Source: Betaproteobacteria bacterium GR16-43
Lineage (GTDB): Bacteria; Pseudomonadota; Gammaproteobacteria; Burkholderiales; Usitatibacteraceae
Assembly (NCBI GenBank): GCA_001953215.1
Contig: CP019169.1
Location: 2,170,001-2,234,000 of the forward strand
Length of the DNA: 64,000 nucleotides
Direction of reading: 5' to 3'
Positions within the stretch are counted from its first letter, which is position 1. The number at the start of each line of letters is the position of its first letter. Both the position numbers and the translations under genes were made by a program. The notes below the pieces were generated by a model. It had not been told where the DNA came from, ran no database searches, and saw only the letters and a list, made by a program, of their open reading frames with translations. This document shows, in pieces, positions 44,711 to 52,883 of this stretch.

Positions 44711-47623
44711 ATGCGCCTGGCTTCGGATATCCATTCTTCGGCCCAGCTCGCGAACCCTGAAATCCACGAGCCGGAAAGCTCTGCGCCGCAGGATCGATAT
44801 TCGGACTTCAAAGTGATCAGAAGGAACGGTGCCGTTGTCGGCTTCGAGCCCGACAAGATTGCCGTTGCGGTCACGAAGGCGTTCCTGGCCGTTGCCGGTG
44901 GCACTGCCGCCGCCAGCGCCGGTGTGCGTGAGAAGGTCCAGCGCGTCACGGAAGGCGTGGTCGGCGCATTGCTGCGTCGCCATCCCACCGGCGGCACCTT
45001 CCATATCGAGGACATCCAGGACCAGGTCGAACTGGCCCTCATGCGCGGCGGCGAGCACCAGGTCGCGCGCTCGTACGTGCTCTATCGTGAGGAGCGTGCC
45101 CGCGAGCGCCAGAAGCGCATCCAGGAAGCGCAGGAAGCCCGCGCGCCGAAGATCCACGTCACCGTCAATGGTGGCCGCGAGCCGCTCGACGTCGGCAAGC
45201 TGGAAGCCCTGATCACCTCGGCCTGCCAGAACCTCGGCAAGGACGTGGAGCCCAAGCGCATCCTCGAAGCGACGCTGAAGGACCTCTACGACGGCGTTCC
45301 CCTCGAGGAAGTGCACAAGTGCGCCATCCTCGCGGCGCGCATGCTGATCGAGCAGGATCCGGACTACACGTACGCCTCGGCGCGCCTGCTGATGCACACC
45401 ATCCGCCGCGAAGTGCTCGGCGAAGAAGTGACGCACGAGCAGATGGGCGGCCGCTACGTCGAGTACTTCCCGATGTTCATCCAGTCGGGCATCAAGGCCC
45501 AGCTGCTGGACGAGCGCCTCGGCACGTACGACCTCCAGCGCCTCGGCGCCGCGATGAAGCCGGAGCGCGATCTCCAGTTCGACTACCTCGGCCTGCAGAC
45601 GCTGTACGACCGCTACTTCCTGCACATCAACGACCACCACATCGAGCTGCCGCAGGCGTTCTTCATGCGCGTCTCGATGGGCCTGGCGCTGAACGAAGTG
45701 AATCGCGAAGGCCGTGCGATCGAGTTCTACAACATCCTCTCGACGTTCGACTTCATGTCGTCCACGCCGACGCTGTTCAACTCGGGCACGCTGCGCAGCC
45801 AGCTCTCGTCCTGCTACCTCACGACGGTGGCCGACGATTTGGACGGCATCTACGAAGCCATCAAGGAAAACGCGCTGCTCTCCAAGTTCGCCGGCGGCCT
45901 CGGCAACGACTGGACGCCGGTGCGCGCTCTCGGCTCGTACATCAAGGGCACGAATGGGAAGTCGCAGGGCGTGGTTCCGTTCCTGAAGGTGGTGAACGAC
46001 ACGGCTGTGGCGGTGAATCAGGGTGGAAAGAGAAAAGGCGCGGTCTGCTGCTACCTCGAGACGTGGCACCTGGACATCGAGGAGTTCCTGGAACTGCGCA
46101 AGAACACCGGTGACGACCGTCGCCGCACGCACGACATGAACACGGCGAACTGGATTCCGGACCTGTTCATGAAACGAGTCATGGAAGGCGGCGAGTGGAC
46201 GCTCTTCTCGCCCTCCGATTGCCCGGACCTGCACGACAAGTTCGGCAAGGCGTTCGAGGAAGCCTATTCGGTCTACGAGAAGAAGGCCGCCCGCGGCGAG
46301 ATCAAGGTGCACAAGCGTGTGCCGGCACTCACTCTGTGGCGGAAGATCCTCACGATGCTCTTCGAAACGGGGCATCCGTGGATCACCTTCAAGGACCCGT
46401 GCAACATCCGCTCCCCGCAGCAGCACGTGGGCGTGGTGCACTCGTCCAACCTCTGCACCGAGATCACGCTGAACACGAACGCCACCGAAATCGCGGTGTG
46501 CAACCTCGGTTCCGTGAACCTCCCCGCGCACCTGAAGACGGATGCGAAGGGCAACATCTCGCTCGACCACGCGAAGCTGAAGCGCACCATCGCCACGGCG
46601 ATGCGCATGCTCGACAACGTGATCGACATCAACTACTACGCGGTTCGGAAAGCGCACGACTCGAACAAGAAGCATCGTCCGGTGGGCCTCGGCATCATGG
46701 GCTTCCAGGATTCGCTGCAGAACCTGCGCATCCCGTACGCCACGGAAGAAGCGGTGGAGTTCGCGGATCGCTCGATGGAAGCCGTCTGCTACTACGCGTA
46801 CTGGGCTTCGACGGAGCTCGCGGAAGAGCGCGGCCGTTACTCCTCGTACACGGGCTCGCTGTGGGACCGCGGCATCCTCCCGCAGGACACGATCAAGATG
46901 CTGCTCGACGAGCGCGGCGGCTACGTGGAAGTGGACCAATCCGAAACCATGGATTGGAAGGCTCTCCGCGCCCGCATCGCGCAGCACGGCATGCGCAACT
47001 CCAACTGCGTGGCCATCGCTCCGACGGCGACCATCAGCAACATCATCGGTGTTTCGGCCTCGATCGAGCCGAACTACCAGAACCTGTACGTGAAATCGAA
47101 CCTCTCGGGCGAATTCACGGTGGTCAACGAGCATCTCGTGCGCGACCTCAAGGCCGCGAACCTCTGGGACAACGTGATGATCGCGGACCTCAAGCACTTC
47201 GACGGTTCGATCGGCAAGATCGACCGCGTGCCGCAGGAGCTGCGCAGCCTCTACGCCACGGCGTTCGAAGTCGAACCCAAGTGGCTGGTGGAAGCTGCCG
47301 CTCGTCGGCAAAAGTGGATCGACCAGGCGCAGTCGCTGAACATCTACATGGCGGGTGCGAATGGCAAGAAGCTGGACGAGACGTACAAGCTCGCGTGGCT
47401 GCGTGGACTCAAGACCACGTACTACCTGCGCACGCTCTCGGCTTCGTCCGCGGAGAAGTCCACGGGCAAGGGCGGCGAGCTGAACAGTGTTTCGGTAGGC
47501 GGCGCGATGGGCGCCATGGGAGCGATGGGCGGAATGCCGGCCTCCTCGGATGCAACACCGGGTGGGGAGGCCGAGGCGAAGTTCTGCTCGATCGACAATC
47601 CGGAATGCGAGGCCTGCCAGTGA
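44711..47623 (+). CDS. nrdA: Ribonucleoside-diphosphate reductase class Ia, alpha subunit
   Basis: The 970-residue catalytic subunit reduces ribonucleotides to deoxyribonucleotides. Two N-terminal ATP-cone domains are visible: VIRRNGAVVGFEPDKIAVAV near residue 36, and VTVNGGREPLDVGKLEAL near 154. The reductase core contains LSSCYLTTVADDLDGIYEAI and NLCTEITLNTN (cysteine pair and active-site loop). The C-terminus ends CSIDNPECEACQ, the swinging redox cysteines. AAGGAG lies seven bases before the ATG. The stop overlaps the next small gene (GTGA). Two ATP cones make dATP inhibition likely. Confidence 0.97.
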   Translation: MRLASDIHSSAQLANPEIHEPESSAPQDRYSDFKVIRRNGAVVGFEPDKIAVAVTKAFLAVAGGTAAASAGVREKVQRVTEGVVGALLRRHPTGGTFHIEDIQDQVELALMRGGEHQVARSYVLYREERARERQKRIQEAQEARAPKIHVTVNGGREPLDVGKLEALITSACQNLGKDVEPKRILEATLKDLYDGVPLEEVHKCAILAARMLIEQDPDYTYASARLLMHTIRREVLGEEVTHEQMGGRYVEYFPMFIQSGIKAQLLDERLGTYDLQRLGAAMKPERDLQFDYLGLQTLYDRYFLHINDHHIELPQAFFMRVSMGLALNEVNREGRAIEFYNILSTFDFMSSTPTLFNSGTLRSQLSSCYLTTVADDLDGIYEAIKENALLSKFAGGLGNDWTPVRALGSYIKGTNGKSQGVVPFLKVVNDTAVAVNQGGKRKGAVCCYLETWHLDIEEFLELRKNTGDDRRRTHDMNTANWIPDLFMKRVMEGGEWTLFSPSDCPDLHDKFGKAFEEAYSVYEKKAARGEIKVHKRVPALTLWRKILTMLFETGHPWITFKDPCNIRSPQQHVGVVHSSNLCTEITLNTNATEIAVCNLGSVNLPAHLKTDAKGNISLDHAKLKRTIATAMRMLDNVIDINYYAVRKAHDSNKKHRPVGLGIMGFQDSLQNLRIPYATEEAVEFADRSMEAVCYYAYWASTELAEERGRYSSYTGSLWDRGILPQDTIKMLLDERGGYVEVDQSETMDWKALRARIAQHGMRNSNCVAIAPTATISNIIGVSASIEPNYQNLYVKSNLSGEFTVVNEHLVRDLKAANLWDNVMIADLKHFDGSIGKIDRVPQELRSLYATAFEVEPKWLVEAAARRQKWIDQAQSLNIYMAGANGKKLDETYKLAWLRGLKTTYYLRTLSASSAEKSTGKGGELNSVSVGGAMGAMGAMGGMPASSDATPGGEAEAKFCSIDNPECEACQ

Positions 47624-47976
47624 TCTTCTTCGGGGGCCTTCAGTTCTCGGACCCGACGCCGATCATGATTTACGGTGGCGCGCCGCTCCCGGCCCTCTAT
47701 GTGTTGTCGGTTTTCGATGTACGCGGTAACCCGCAGCCGTACCGCGCGGTGTACATCGGCCAGACCGGCAACGCCGCAGCAAAAGTGGATGTGAACCACG
47801 TCGCCGTGGTGCGCTGGACGGAAGAAGGGGAGGCCCTGGGCATGCTGAATGTCAGCGTTCTTTACCTGCCGTACGTGCGCGAGCGCGAACGGGCCATCCT
47901 TGCCAATCGCCTCGTGGGCCAGTACGAACCGGAGCTGAACCGGAAGTTCTCGGTCGGCCATCGCATCGCGGATTGA
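47620..47976 (+). CDS. Small GIY-YIG-like protein in the nrd operon (first)
   Basis: A 118-residue protein whose GTG start overlaps the nrdA stop. ALYVLS stands where GIY is expected, and AVYIGQTGN is a clear YIG strand. ERERAILANRLVGQYEPELNR matches the C-terminal Glu...P-x-L-N helix of GIY-YIG nucleases. The arginine that normally follows YIG by about nine residues appears to be lysine (AAAKVDVNH), so catalysis is doubtful. Nothing else in the sequence suggests a DNA-binding extension. The gene ends two bases before the next one starts. Function is unknown. Confidence 0.6.
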   Translation: MIFFGGLQFSDPTPIMIYGGAPLPALYVLSVFDVRGNPQPYRAVYIGQTGNAAAKVDVNHVAVVRWTEEGEALGMLNVSVLYLPYVRERERAILANRLVGQYEPELNRKFSVGHRIAD

Positions 47977-47978
47977 GC

Positions 47979-48455
47979 ATGAGCAAGCACCCCACCACCT
48001 CCAACCGCCTCGGCCTGATGCTGAAGCTCGCCGTCGAAGAAAAGACGCGCGAGCAGTCGCAGCCGCCGGTCTTCGGCTTCGAGGACCTCCCGCTGCCGAC
48101 CGAGGTCGCGGTGGAGTGGGCGATGAAAGACGACGGCACGTGGTTCAACCTGGACGAGGTGGATTTCGCCCACGGTTACTTCATCGGGCTCTCGGGCATC
48201 TACATGATCTGGAATTCCGCCGGCCGTTGCGTGCGCATCGGCCAGGGCGCGATCGCGGAGCGCCTGGGTGCGCATCGCAGCGACGCGGAGATCCGTGGCA
48301 CCAGCCTCTTCAAGCCGTTGTTCGCGACGTGGGCGCCGCTACCGAAGGCCCTGCGCGATGGCGTGGAGCAGTACCTCGAAACGCGCTTCAAGCCGATCAC
48401 GGGCGCGCGCGGGCTCGAGGGGGATGCGATCGTCGTGAACGATCCAAGGATCTAA
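47979..48455 (+). CDS. Small GIY-YIG-like protein in the nrd operon (second)
   Basis: The 158-residue product reads like a second, divergent GIY-YIG domain. SGIYMIWNSAGRCVRIGQG supplies the GIY and a variant YIG (RIG). AERLGAHRSD keeps the catalytic arginine and following histidine, and GVEQYLETRFKPITG could supply the glutamate. The N-terminal 60 residues are unrelated to known nuclease parts. It starts two bases after the first such gene. The ATG at 47979 was preferred to a TTG two codons earlier. Role unknown; the fold call rests on motif spacing. Confidence 0.55.
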   Translation: MSKHPTTSNRLGLMLKLAVEEKTREQSQPPVFGFEDLPLPTEVAVEWAMKDDGTWFNLDEVDFAHGYFIGLSGIYMIWNSAGRCVRIGQGAIAERLGAHRSDAEIRGTSLFKPLFATWAPLPKALRDGVEQYLETRFKPITGARGLEGDAIVVNDPRI

Positions 48456-48476
48456 CTTACCGGGGGAGGTAACGCC

Positions 48477-48800
48477 ATGTCCTTGCACGAACACATGAAC
48501 CTGCTTGAAGACCTCAAGCGCGCCGCATGGTCGAGAACCAGCCCCGTCTCGGGCCAGTTGAACTCCTGGGAATTCCGGAAGGACTGCCTCGGCAACCTCG
48601 TGCGCTACCAGGACTACGGCAAGAGAACCTCGCCGTTCGGCTGGGAGCTGGACTTCATCAAGCCCCAGCAACTGGGCGGCACCTCGAACCCCGAGAACCT
48701 CCAGGCCCTGCATTGGAAGGCCAACGCCGCGAAGAGCGACCGCATCCCGGTCGGGCTCGTGAGCGCCGCAGTAATCGATACGACAGTTAAAGCAGCTTAA
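48477..48800 (+). CDS. Small HNH-like protein in the nrd operon
   Basis: A 107-residue protein preceded by GGGGGAGG. Its second half follows an HNH nuclease pattern: GWELDFIKP, then GGTSNPENLQALHWKANAAKSD. The first catalytic histidine (normally DHI) is phenylalanine (DFI), while the asparagine and final histidine (LHWKAN) remain. It is therefore probably a poor or dead nuclease, perhaps a nucleic-acid or protein-binding remnant. It lies 21 bases after the second GIY-YIG-like gene and 12 bases before nrdB. Confidence 0.6.
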   Translation: MSLHEHMNLLEDLKRAAWSRTSPVSGQLNSWEFRKDCLGNLVRYQDYGKRTSPFGWELDFIKPQQLGGTSNPENLQALHWKANAAKSDRIPVGLVSAAVIDTTVKAA

Positions 48801-48812
48801 GGAACAAGAAAC

Positions 48813-49979
48813 ATGCTGAGCTTCGAAGACGACACCCCCGTTGCCCGTCCCTCCCTCGGACTGCAGCAGGCCATCCCCACCGCCCGCTCCACCCCGGCGG
48901 GCTCGCCCATCCTCGAATCTCCCTCTCCCTTGGGAGAGGGCCGGGGAGAGGGTGAAGTCCACACCCGCGTCCGCGCCGAGGACAAACGCATCATCAACGC
49001 GCGCACCGACGTGAACCAGCTGGTGCCGTTCAAGTACAAGTGGGCCTGGGAAAAGTACCTTGCCGGCTGCGCCAACCACTGGATGCCGCAAGAGATCAAC
49101 ATGAACCGCGACATCGCCCTCTGGAAGAACCCCAACGGGCTCACGGATGACGAGCGGTTGATCGTGAAGCGCAACCTCGGCTTCTTCGTGACGGCCGATT
49201 CCCTCGCCGCCAACAACATCGTGCTGGGCACCTACCGCCACATCACGGCGCCCGAGTGCCGCCAGTACCTGCTGCGCCAGGCCTTCGAGGAGGCGATCCA
49301 CACGCACGCCTACCAGTACATCGCCGAATCGCTGGGTCTCGATGAGAGCGAGATCTTCGCGGCGTACAAGGAAGTGAAGTGCATCCGGGACAAGGACGAT
49401 TTCCTCATCCCGTTCATCAACACGCTCACCGATCCGAACTTCAAGACGGGCACCCCGGAAGCCGACCAGGCGCTGCTGAAGAGCCTGATCGTCTTCAGTT
49501 GCATCATGGAGGGGCTCTTCTTCTACGTGGGGTTCGTGCAGATCCTCTCGCTCGGCCGCCAGAACAAGATGACGGGTGCCTCCGAGCAGTACCAGTACAT
49601 CCTTCGCGACGAGTCGATGCACTGCAACTTCGGGATCGACCTGGTCAATACGATCAAGCTCGAGAACCCGCACCTCTGGACGCCGGAGCTGCGCCGCGAG
49701 CTTTCCGACCTGATGATGAAGGCGGTGGAGTTGGAGTACGCCTATGCGGAAGACACGATGCCGCGTGGGGTGCTTGGACTGAACGCGCCGATGTTCAAGG
49801 AGTACCTGCGGTTCATCGCGAATCGCCGATGCCAGCAGATCGGGCTGGATCCGATGTTTCAAGGTGCCACCAACCCATTCCCGTGGATGTCAGAGCTCAT
49901 CGATCTCAAGAAGGAAAAGAATTTCTTCGAGACGAGAGTGATCGAATATCAAACGGGCGGAGCGCTTAGCTGGGACTAA
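48813..49979 (+). CDS. nrdB: Ribonucleoside-diphosphate reductase class Ia, beta subunit
   Basis: The 388-residue subunit carries the di-iron tyrosyl-radical centre. Iron ligands and radical site are seen in TADSLAANN (Asp), [13 protein letters not shown] (Glu, His and the tyrosine four residues after His), IMEGLFFY (Glu) and DESMHCNFG (Glu, His). The C-terminal NrdA-binding peptide ends TGGALSWD. Residues 36-47 ([12 protein letters not shown]) are encoded by a REP-type palindrome inserted in the variable N-terminal linker. The gene starts 12 bases after the HNH-like gene. Confidence 0.97.
   Translation: MLSFEDDTPVARPSLGLQQAIPTARSTPAGSPILESPSPLGEGRGEGEVHTRVRAEDKRIINARTDVNQLVPFKYKWAWEKYLAGCANHWMPQEINMNRDIALWKNPNGLTDDERLIVKRNLGFFVTADSLAANNIVLGTYRHITAPECRQYLLRQAFEEAIHTHAYQYIAESLGLDESEIFAAYKEVKCIRDKDDFLIPFINTLTDPNFKTGTPEADQALLKSLIVFSCIMEGLFFYVGFVQILSLGRQNKMTGASEQYQYILRDESMHCNFGIDLVNTIKLENPHLWTPELRRELSDLMMKAVELEYAYAEDTMPRGVLGLNAPMFKEYLRFIANRRCQQIGLDPMFQGATNPFPWMSELIDLKKEKNFFETRVIEYQTGGALSWD
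48921..48953. repeat. REP-type palindromic repeat, copy 2, inside nrdB
   Basis: The same 33-bp element as at 549-581, with one mismatch, lies within the nrdB frame and adds a Ser/Pro/Gly/Glu-rich peptide at residues 36-47. Its length keeps the frame open. It falls between a variable N-terminal segment and the conserved [19 protein letters not shown], so the insertion is probably tolerated. Confidence 0.8.
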
Positions 49980-50062
49980 GTGCGAAATAGAGGGAGGCCA
50001 GGAGGGCTTCGACGAAAGCGTCCAATTCCGCAAGAGCGTACTCAACTGAGAACGTAGAGCTA

Positions 50063-50860
50063 TTGAGTGGCCCGGCCTACCTCACCGAGCTTGAGGTGAT
50101 TCGAGAAAACTCGACCTCTTTAGTTCATGTCGCGCAGGTCGCTACAGTTTCGCGGGGCATTCGGCAGGTATTTGTGAAGGTCTTTCCGGAGCCGTTCACG
50201 GCAAACGGACTTACGAATGAGCTGGTTGGATATCTTGTTGCTCGAGCCGGGAGACTGCCTGTCGCGGCGCGCGCCTATCTGCTCATACTTCCCACAGAGC
50301 GACTCTTTGCAGTTCACCCGGCCTTTCGCCAACATCTCGTGAGCGAATCTGGGCTAACGATGGCGTGGGCCACCGAGGCCATCGAGGGCCCTCCGGTACG
50401 TCTCCTGCATTCGGTAACGAATCCCGAGATGCACCGTCGTCTGCGAAAGTGGAAGATGCTGCCTTCGGTTATAGCGTTTGATGATCTGGTTGCGAACAGC
50501 GATCGAAGTGAGGACAACCTGATCGCGGTAAGAAATGGTGACTTTGTGCTGGTTGATCACGCCGAAATTGCGGGAGGGCTCTCGCGACTTCATGGGTTTG
50601 ACGCAAACACGCAAACAAGAAGTTTCCTTGCTGACGAGATCTTCGGCGCCAATGTCCCGCACGCGGTTAAGAGCGGAATGATGGTGGCGGCGGAATCGCA
50701 CTATGAGACGGTGCAAGCGGCGCGCGGCGAAATTGAGCAATGGCTTGACCTCCTGTCCGCGGGCAAGAGAACAACCGCGCACGACATCGTTCCTTATCTG
50801 GTAGAGCGAGCTCGAATGAGCCCTCAGCGCATTCGAGATGGTCAGGGGTTGCTCGTATGA
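50063..50860 (+). CDS. HipA family kinase (HipA_2-like)
   Basis: The 265-residue protein resembles the compact HipA-type kinases. RQVFVKVFPEPFTANGLTNELVGYLVARAGRLPV carries the ATP-binding lysine region. AFDDLVANSDRSEDNLIAV and DFVLVDH supply the catalytic Asp/Asn and the metal-binding DxD-type end. It lacks the N-terminal couple domain of HipA. The start is TTG at 50063, which has only a GTAGAG-like site. Its stop overlaps the next gene (ATGA). It opens an A+T-richer island after nrdB and is likely a Ser/Thr or other kinase; target unknown. Confidence 0.65.
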   Translation: MSGPAYLTELEVIRENSTSLVHVAQVATVSRGIRQVFVKVFPEPFTANGLTNELVGYLVARAGRLPVAARAYLLILPTERLFAVHPAFRQHLVSESGLTMAWATEAIEGPPVRLLHSVTNPEMHRRLRKWKMLPSVIAFDDLVANSDRSEDNLIAVRNGDFVLVDHAEIAGGLSRLHGFDANTQTRSFLADEIFGANVPHAVKSGMMVAAESHYETVQAARGEIEQWLDLLSAGKRTTAHDIVPYLVERARMSPQRIRDGQGLLV

Positions 50861-51750
50861 AAATCGACCTGCATGCGCTGTCGGAACGGGCCTACTCTCC
50901 CTCCGCCTATTCGGTAGAGGGAACTTGGAGTGCCATCCAGTTAAGACCGGACTTCGCAACACATGAGTTACTGAACATTGGCGTCCTGTTCTCGGACGGT
51001 GCAAGTCAAACTGTGCATCTTCTGACGCAGTTTGAAAAATTCAGTCACCTCTACGGCGAGGCGGCAGAAGACGAACTGCGATTCGTTCTAAGCGCGATCA
51101 GAGCGGCGTCAGGTCAAGGAAGCATTGGCAGGACGTTGCCTTGCATTGAATTGACTTCTCCAAAAATAGTGCGTGGAGAGTCGCCTAAGGAGATTGTTCG
51201 GCGGCTGTTCGCCTCTGTGGTGAGTTTGGATGGACCTGTTCATATTCCAGCGAAGGATCGTGCGCGGTTCTTGAACAACACTCAAGTTCGTGAACAAGTA
51301 TTCAATGAGGTTCGTATTCAAGCTGGCCTCTTTGCTGATCAATTTATCGCGCAGGAGGAAGTCGTAGTGTATGGAGAGGCCGCGTCTAGGCATGCCCTTG
51401 ATCTTCCTTTACGTCTGGGTTCTCACTTCGCGTCCGTGGTTTCTGCCGCCTTTTCTAAGGCCGAAAACGTAGAGCGAGCGCTTCTTCGCGCTTCAGTTGA
51501 TCTAATTGCGGCACGAGCTCTTGCGTCGTCGTCCGACGCTGGCCTGTTCGTTCTCCGCCCGTCGATGAAGGCCAATTCTCCGGGCACAGCAAAGATCGAC
51601 AATATTCTCGATATCGCTCAGTGGAAGTTGAGCAAAGCTGGCATCGAAGTAGACGTGGCCGATAGCCCGGGTTCCCTTGCGGCGGATATTGTGACTTGGG
51701 CTGATCGCCGAGTTAAACAAGATTCTTTTCGTGCTGCGACGGGGTCGTGA
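50857..51750 (+). CDS. DUF3037-like partner of the HipA-type kinase
   Basis: A 297-residue soluble protein whose start overlaps the kinase gene. The segment SAIQLRPDFATHELLNIGVLFSDG matches the DUF3037 opening strand pattern (bulky residue, RxDPxxxExxNIGV). DUF3037 genes are often paired with small HipA-type kinases. The rest has no motif I recognise. Codon usage is markedly less G+C-biased than its neighbours (27 of 60 bases G/C at 51301-51360). The tight coupling suggests a regulator or substrate of the kinase; that is inference. Confidence 0.6.
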   Translation: MKIDLHALSERAYSPSAYSVEGTWSAIQLRPDFATHELLNIGVLFSDGASQTVHLLTQFEKFSHLYGEAAEDELRFVLSAIRAASGQGSIGRTLPCIELTSPKIVRGESPKEIVRRLFASVVSLDGPVHIPAKDRARFLNNTQVREQVFNEVRIQAGLFADQFIAQEEVVVYGEAASRHALDLPLRLGSHFASVVSAAFSKAENVERALLRASVDLIAARALASSSDAGLFVLRPSMKANSPGTAKIDNILDIAQWKLSKAGIEVDVADSPGSLAADIVTWADRRVKQDSFRAATGS

Positions 51751-51762
51751 ACTGCGTTGACC

Positions 51763-52578
51763 ATGAAGTTTGAGGACTTTGCCAATTCGGTAAAGGCCCA
51801 GCTGTACGATCGGGCCGTGAGTCCGTTGCTTGCTTCGTTCGCGTTGGCTTGGGTCCTCATCAACTATCGATTTATCGCGATCGTGTTTTCGGACCGCGAG
51901 CCAACTACGAAATTTCTACTAATCGACAACTACGTATTCCCTGATTGGCAGGCGGTCTTGTTGCGAGGTGTCGCATATCCGCTGTTGGCTTCGGTGTTCT
52001 TCATCTTCGTGTATCCATATCCGGCAAGATACGTATTTCGATTCTACCGACAGAGGCAGCTCGAGTTGAAGCAAGAGCTGCTCCGCATTGAAGGGGAAAC
52101 TCCACTCTCAGAAGAAGAGGCCCGATCTCTTAGAGCGAAGGCTTTGGCTCAGCAGTTGGAGTTCGACAATGTTATACAGGCGCGTGATCAAGAGATTCTT
52201 CAGTTGCGTGGGCTAATTCGCCAGGTCGAGACCGCACAGCGCACGCGCATCTCCTCTCTGCTTGAGAGTCCAGAGCCGCCTTCGGAGCCAAGAGGCACTC
52301 CTGCCGCTCCTCTCACAAGAGCGCCTGCCGAGATTTGGGCCTCTCTTAACGATATTGAGCGAGGCGTTCTCATGACCTTGTCTATGCAGCAAGGCTTGGC
52401 CGAGCAGGACATCAAGGGCATTCGCGATGCTGATGAACGTCTCGCGACGAAGGCGGCTGTTGATTCACTTCGCGAACAAGAATTGATTTCGAAAGCGGTT
52501 GTCCGGTCAATGACGGGCGTCGACTTGACCGCTCTCGGGCGCAAGGTGCTGCTTCAACGTGGGAAGGGCGCCGCGTAG
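51763..52578 (+). CDS. Membrane protein with coiled coil and predicted winged-helix tail
   Basis: The 271-residue protein begins KFEDFANSVKAQLYDRAVSPLLASFALAWVL, with two hydrophobic segments at about 24-45 and 67-90. A charged, glutamine-rich region (about 95-165) follows that looks like a coiled coil. The C-terminal 70 residues (DIERGVLMTLSMQQGLAEQDIKGI) could be a winged helix. I do not recognise the family. It lies 12 bases after the DUF3037 gene in the same island, so it may be a membrane effector or sensor of that module. Confidence 0.55.
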   Translation: MKFEDFANSVKAQLYDRAVSPLLASFALAWVLINYRFIAIVFSDREPTTKFLLIDNYVFPDWQAVLLRGVAYPLLASVFFIFVYPYPARYVFRFYRQRQLELKQELLRIEGETPLSEEEARSLRAKALAQQLEFDNVIQARDQEILQLRGLIRQVETAQRTRISSLLESPEPPSEPRGTPAAPLTRAPAEIWASLNDIERGVLMTLSMQQGLAEQDIKGIRDADERLATKAAVDSLREQELISKAVVRSMTGVDLTALGRKVLLQRGKGAA

Positions 52579-52883
52579 TTTGCGGTGACGGGAACACGAT
52601 TTTTTTGACAGGTGCGCCCCTGCTCTCAGCAGGATCGCATCGAGACGGATTGTAACGGGGCTATAGGTGGATCGAACGCTCCCGCGAGATTTGCCTGGAT
52701 CGGTGTCGGGAGAGTCAAGACCGTCATCGCCGAGTGAGGCGCGCGCAGTCTTGCGAGCCGCAAGGCATGTGTTTGAACCGATTGTGAAGAGTTGGCCGGA
52801 CTATTTCGGGGTGCCTTGGAGGGGGCCCTTAGGACGGTTTGACCGGAGCTTTGTCGGTTGTGCCAGAGCTGCGTCGTGAAGTC
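52579..52883. other. 305-base spacer without a supported gene
   Basis: This stretch lies between the island's last gene and the convergent GH43 gene. It contains a TTTTTTTGACA run at 52600-52610 but no good -10 follows. A 70-codon frame at 52667-52879 starts with GTG, lacks a ribosome site and resembles nothing I know. No hairpin strong enough to call a terminator was seen. Confidence 0.5.

Noticed and set aside
50063-52578. Prophage or integrated plasmid
   Set aside because: No integrase, structural phage gene, attachment-site repeats or transposase flank the A+T-richer genes.
52667-52879. Possible 70-residue gene after the kinase island
   Set aside because: GTG start without a ribosome site, no recognisable family, and the end lies against the convergent GH43 gene. 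It may be a remnant.
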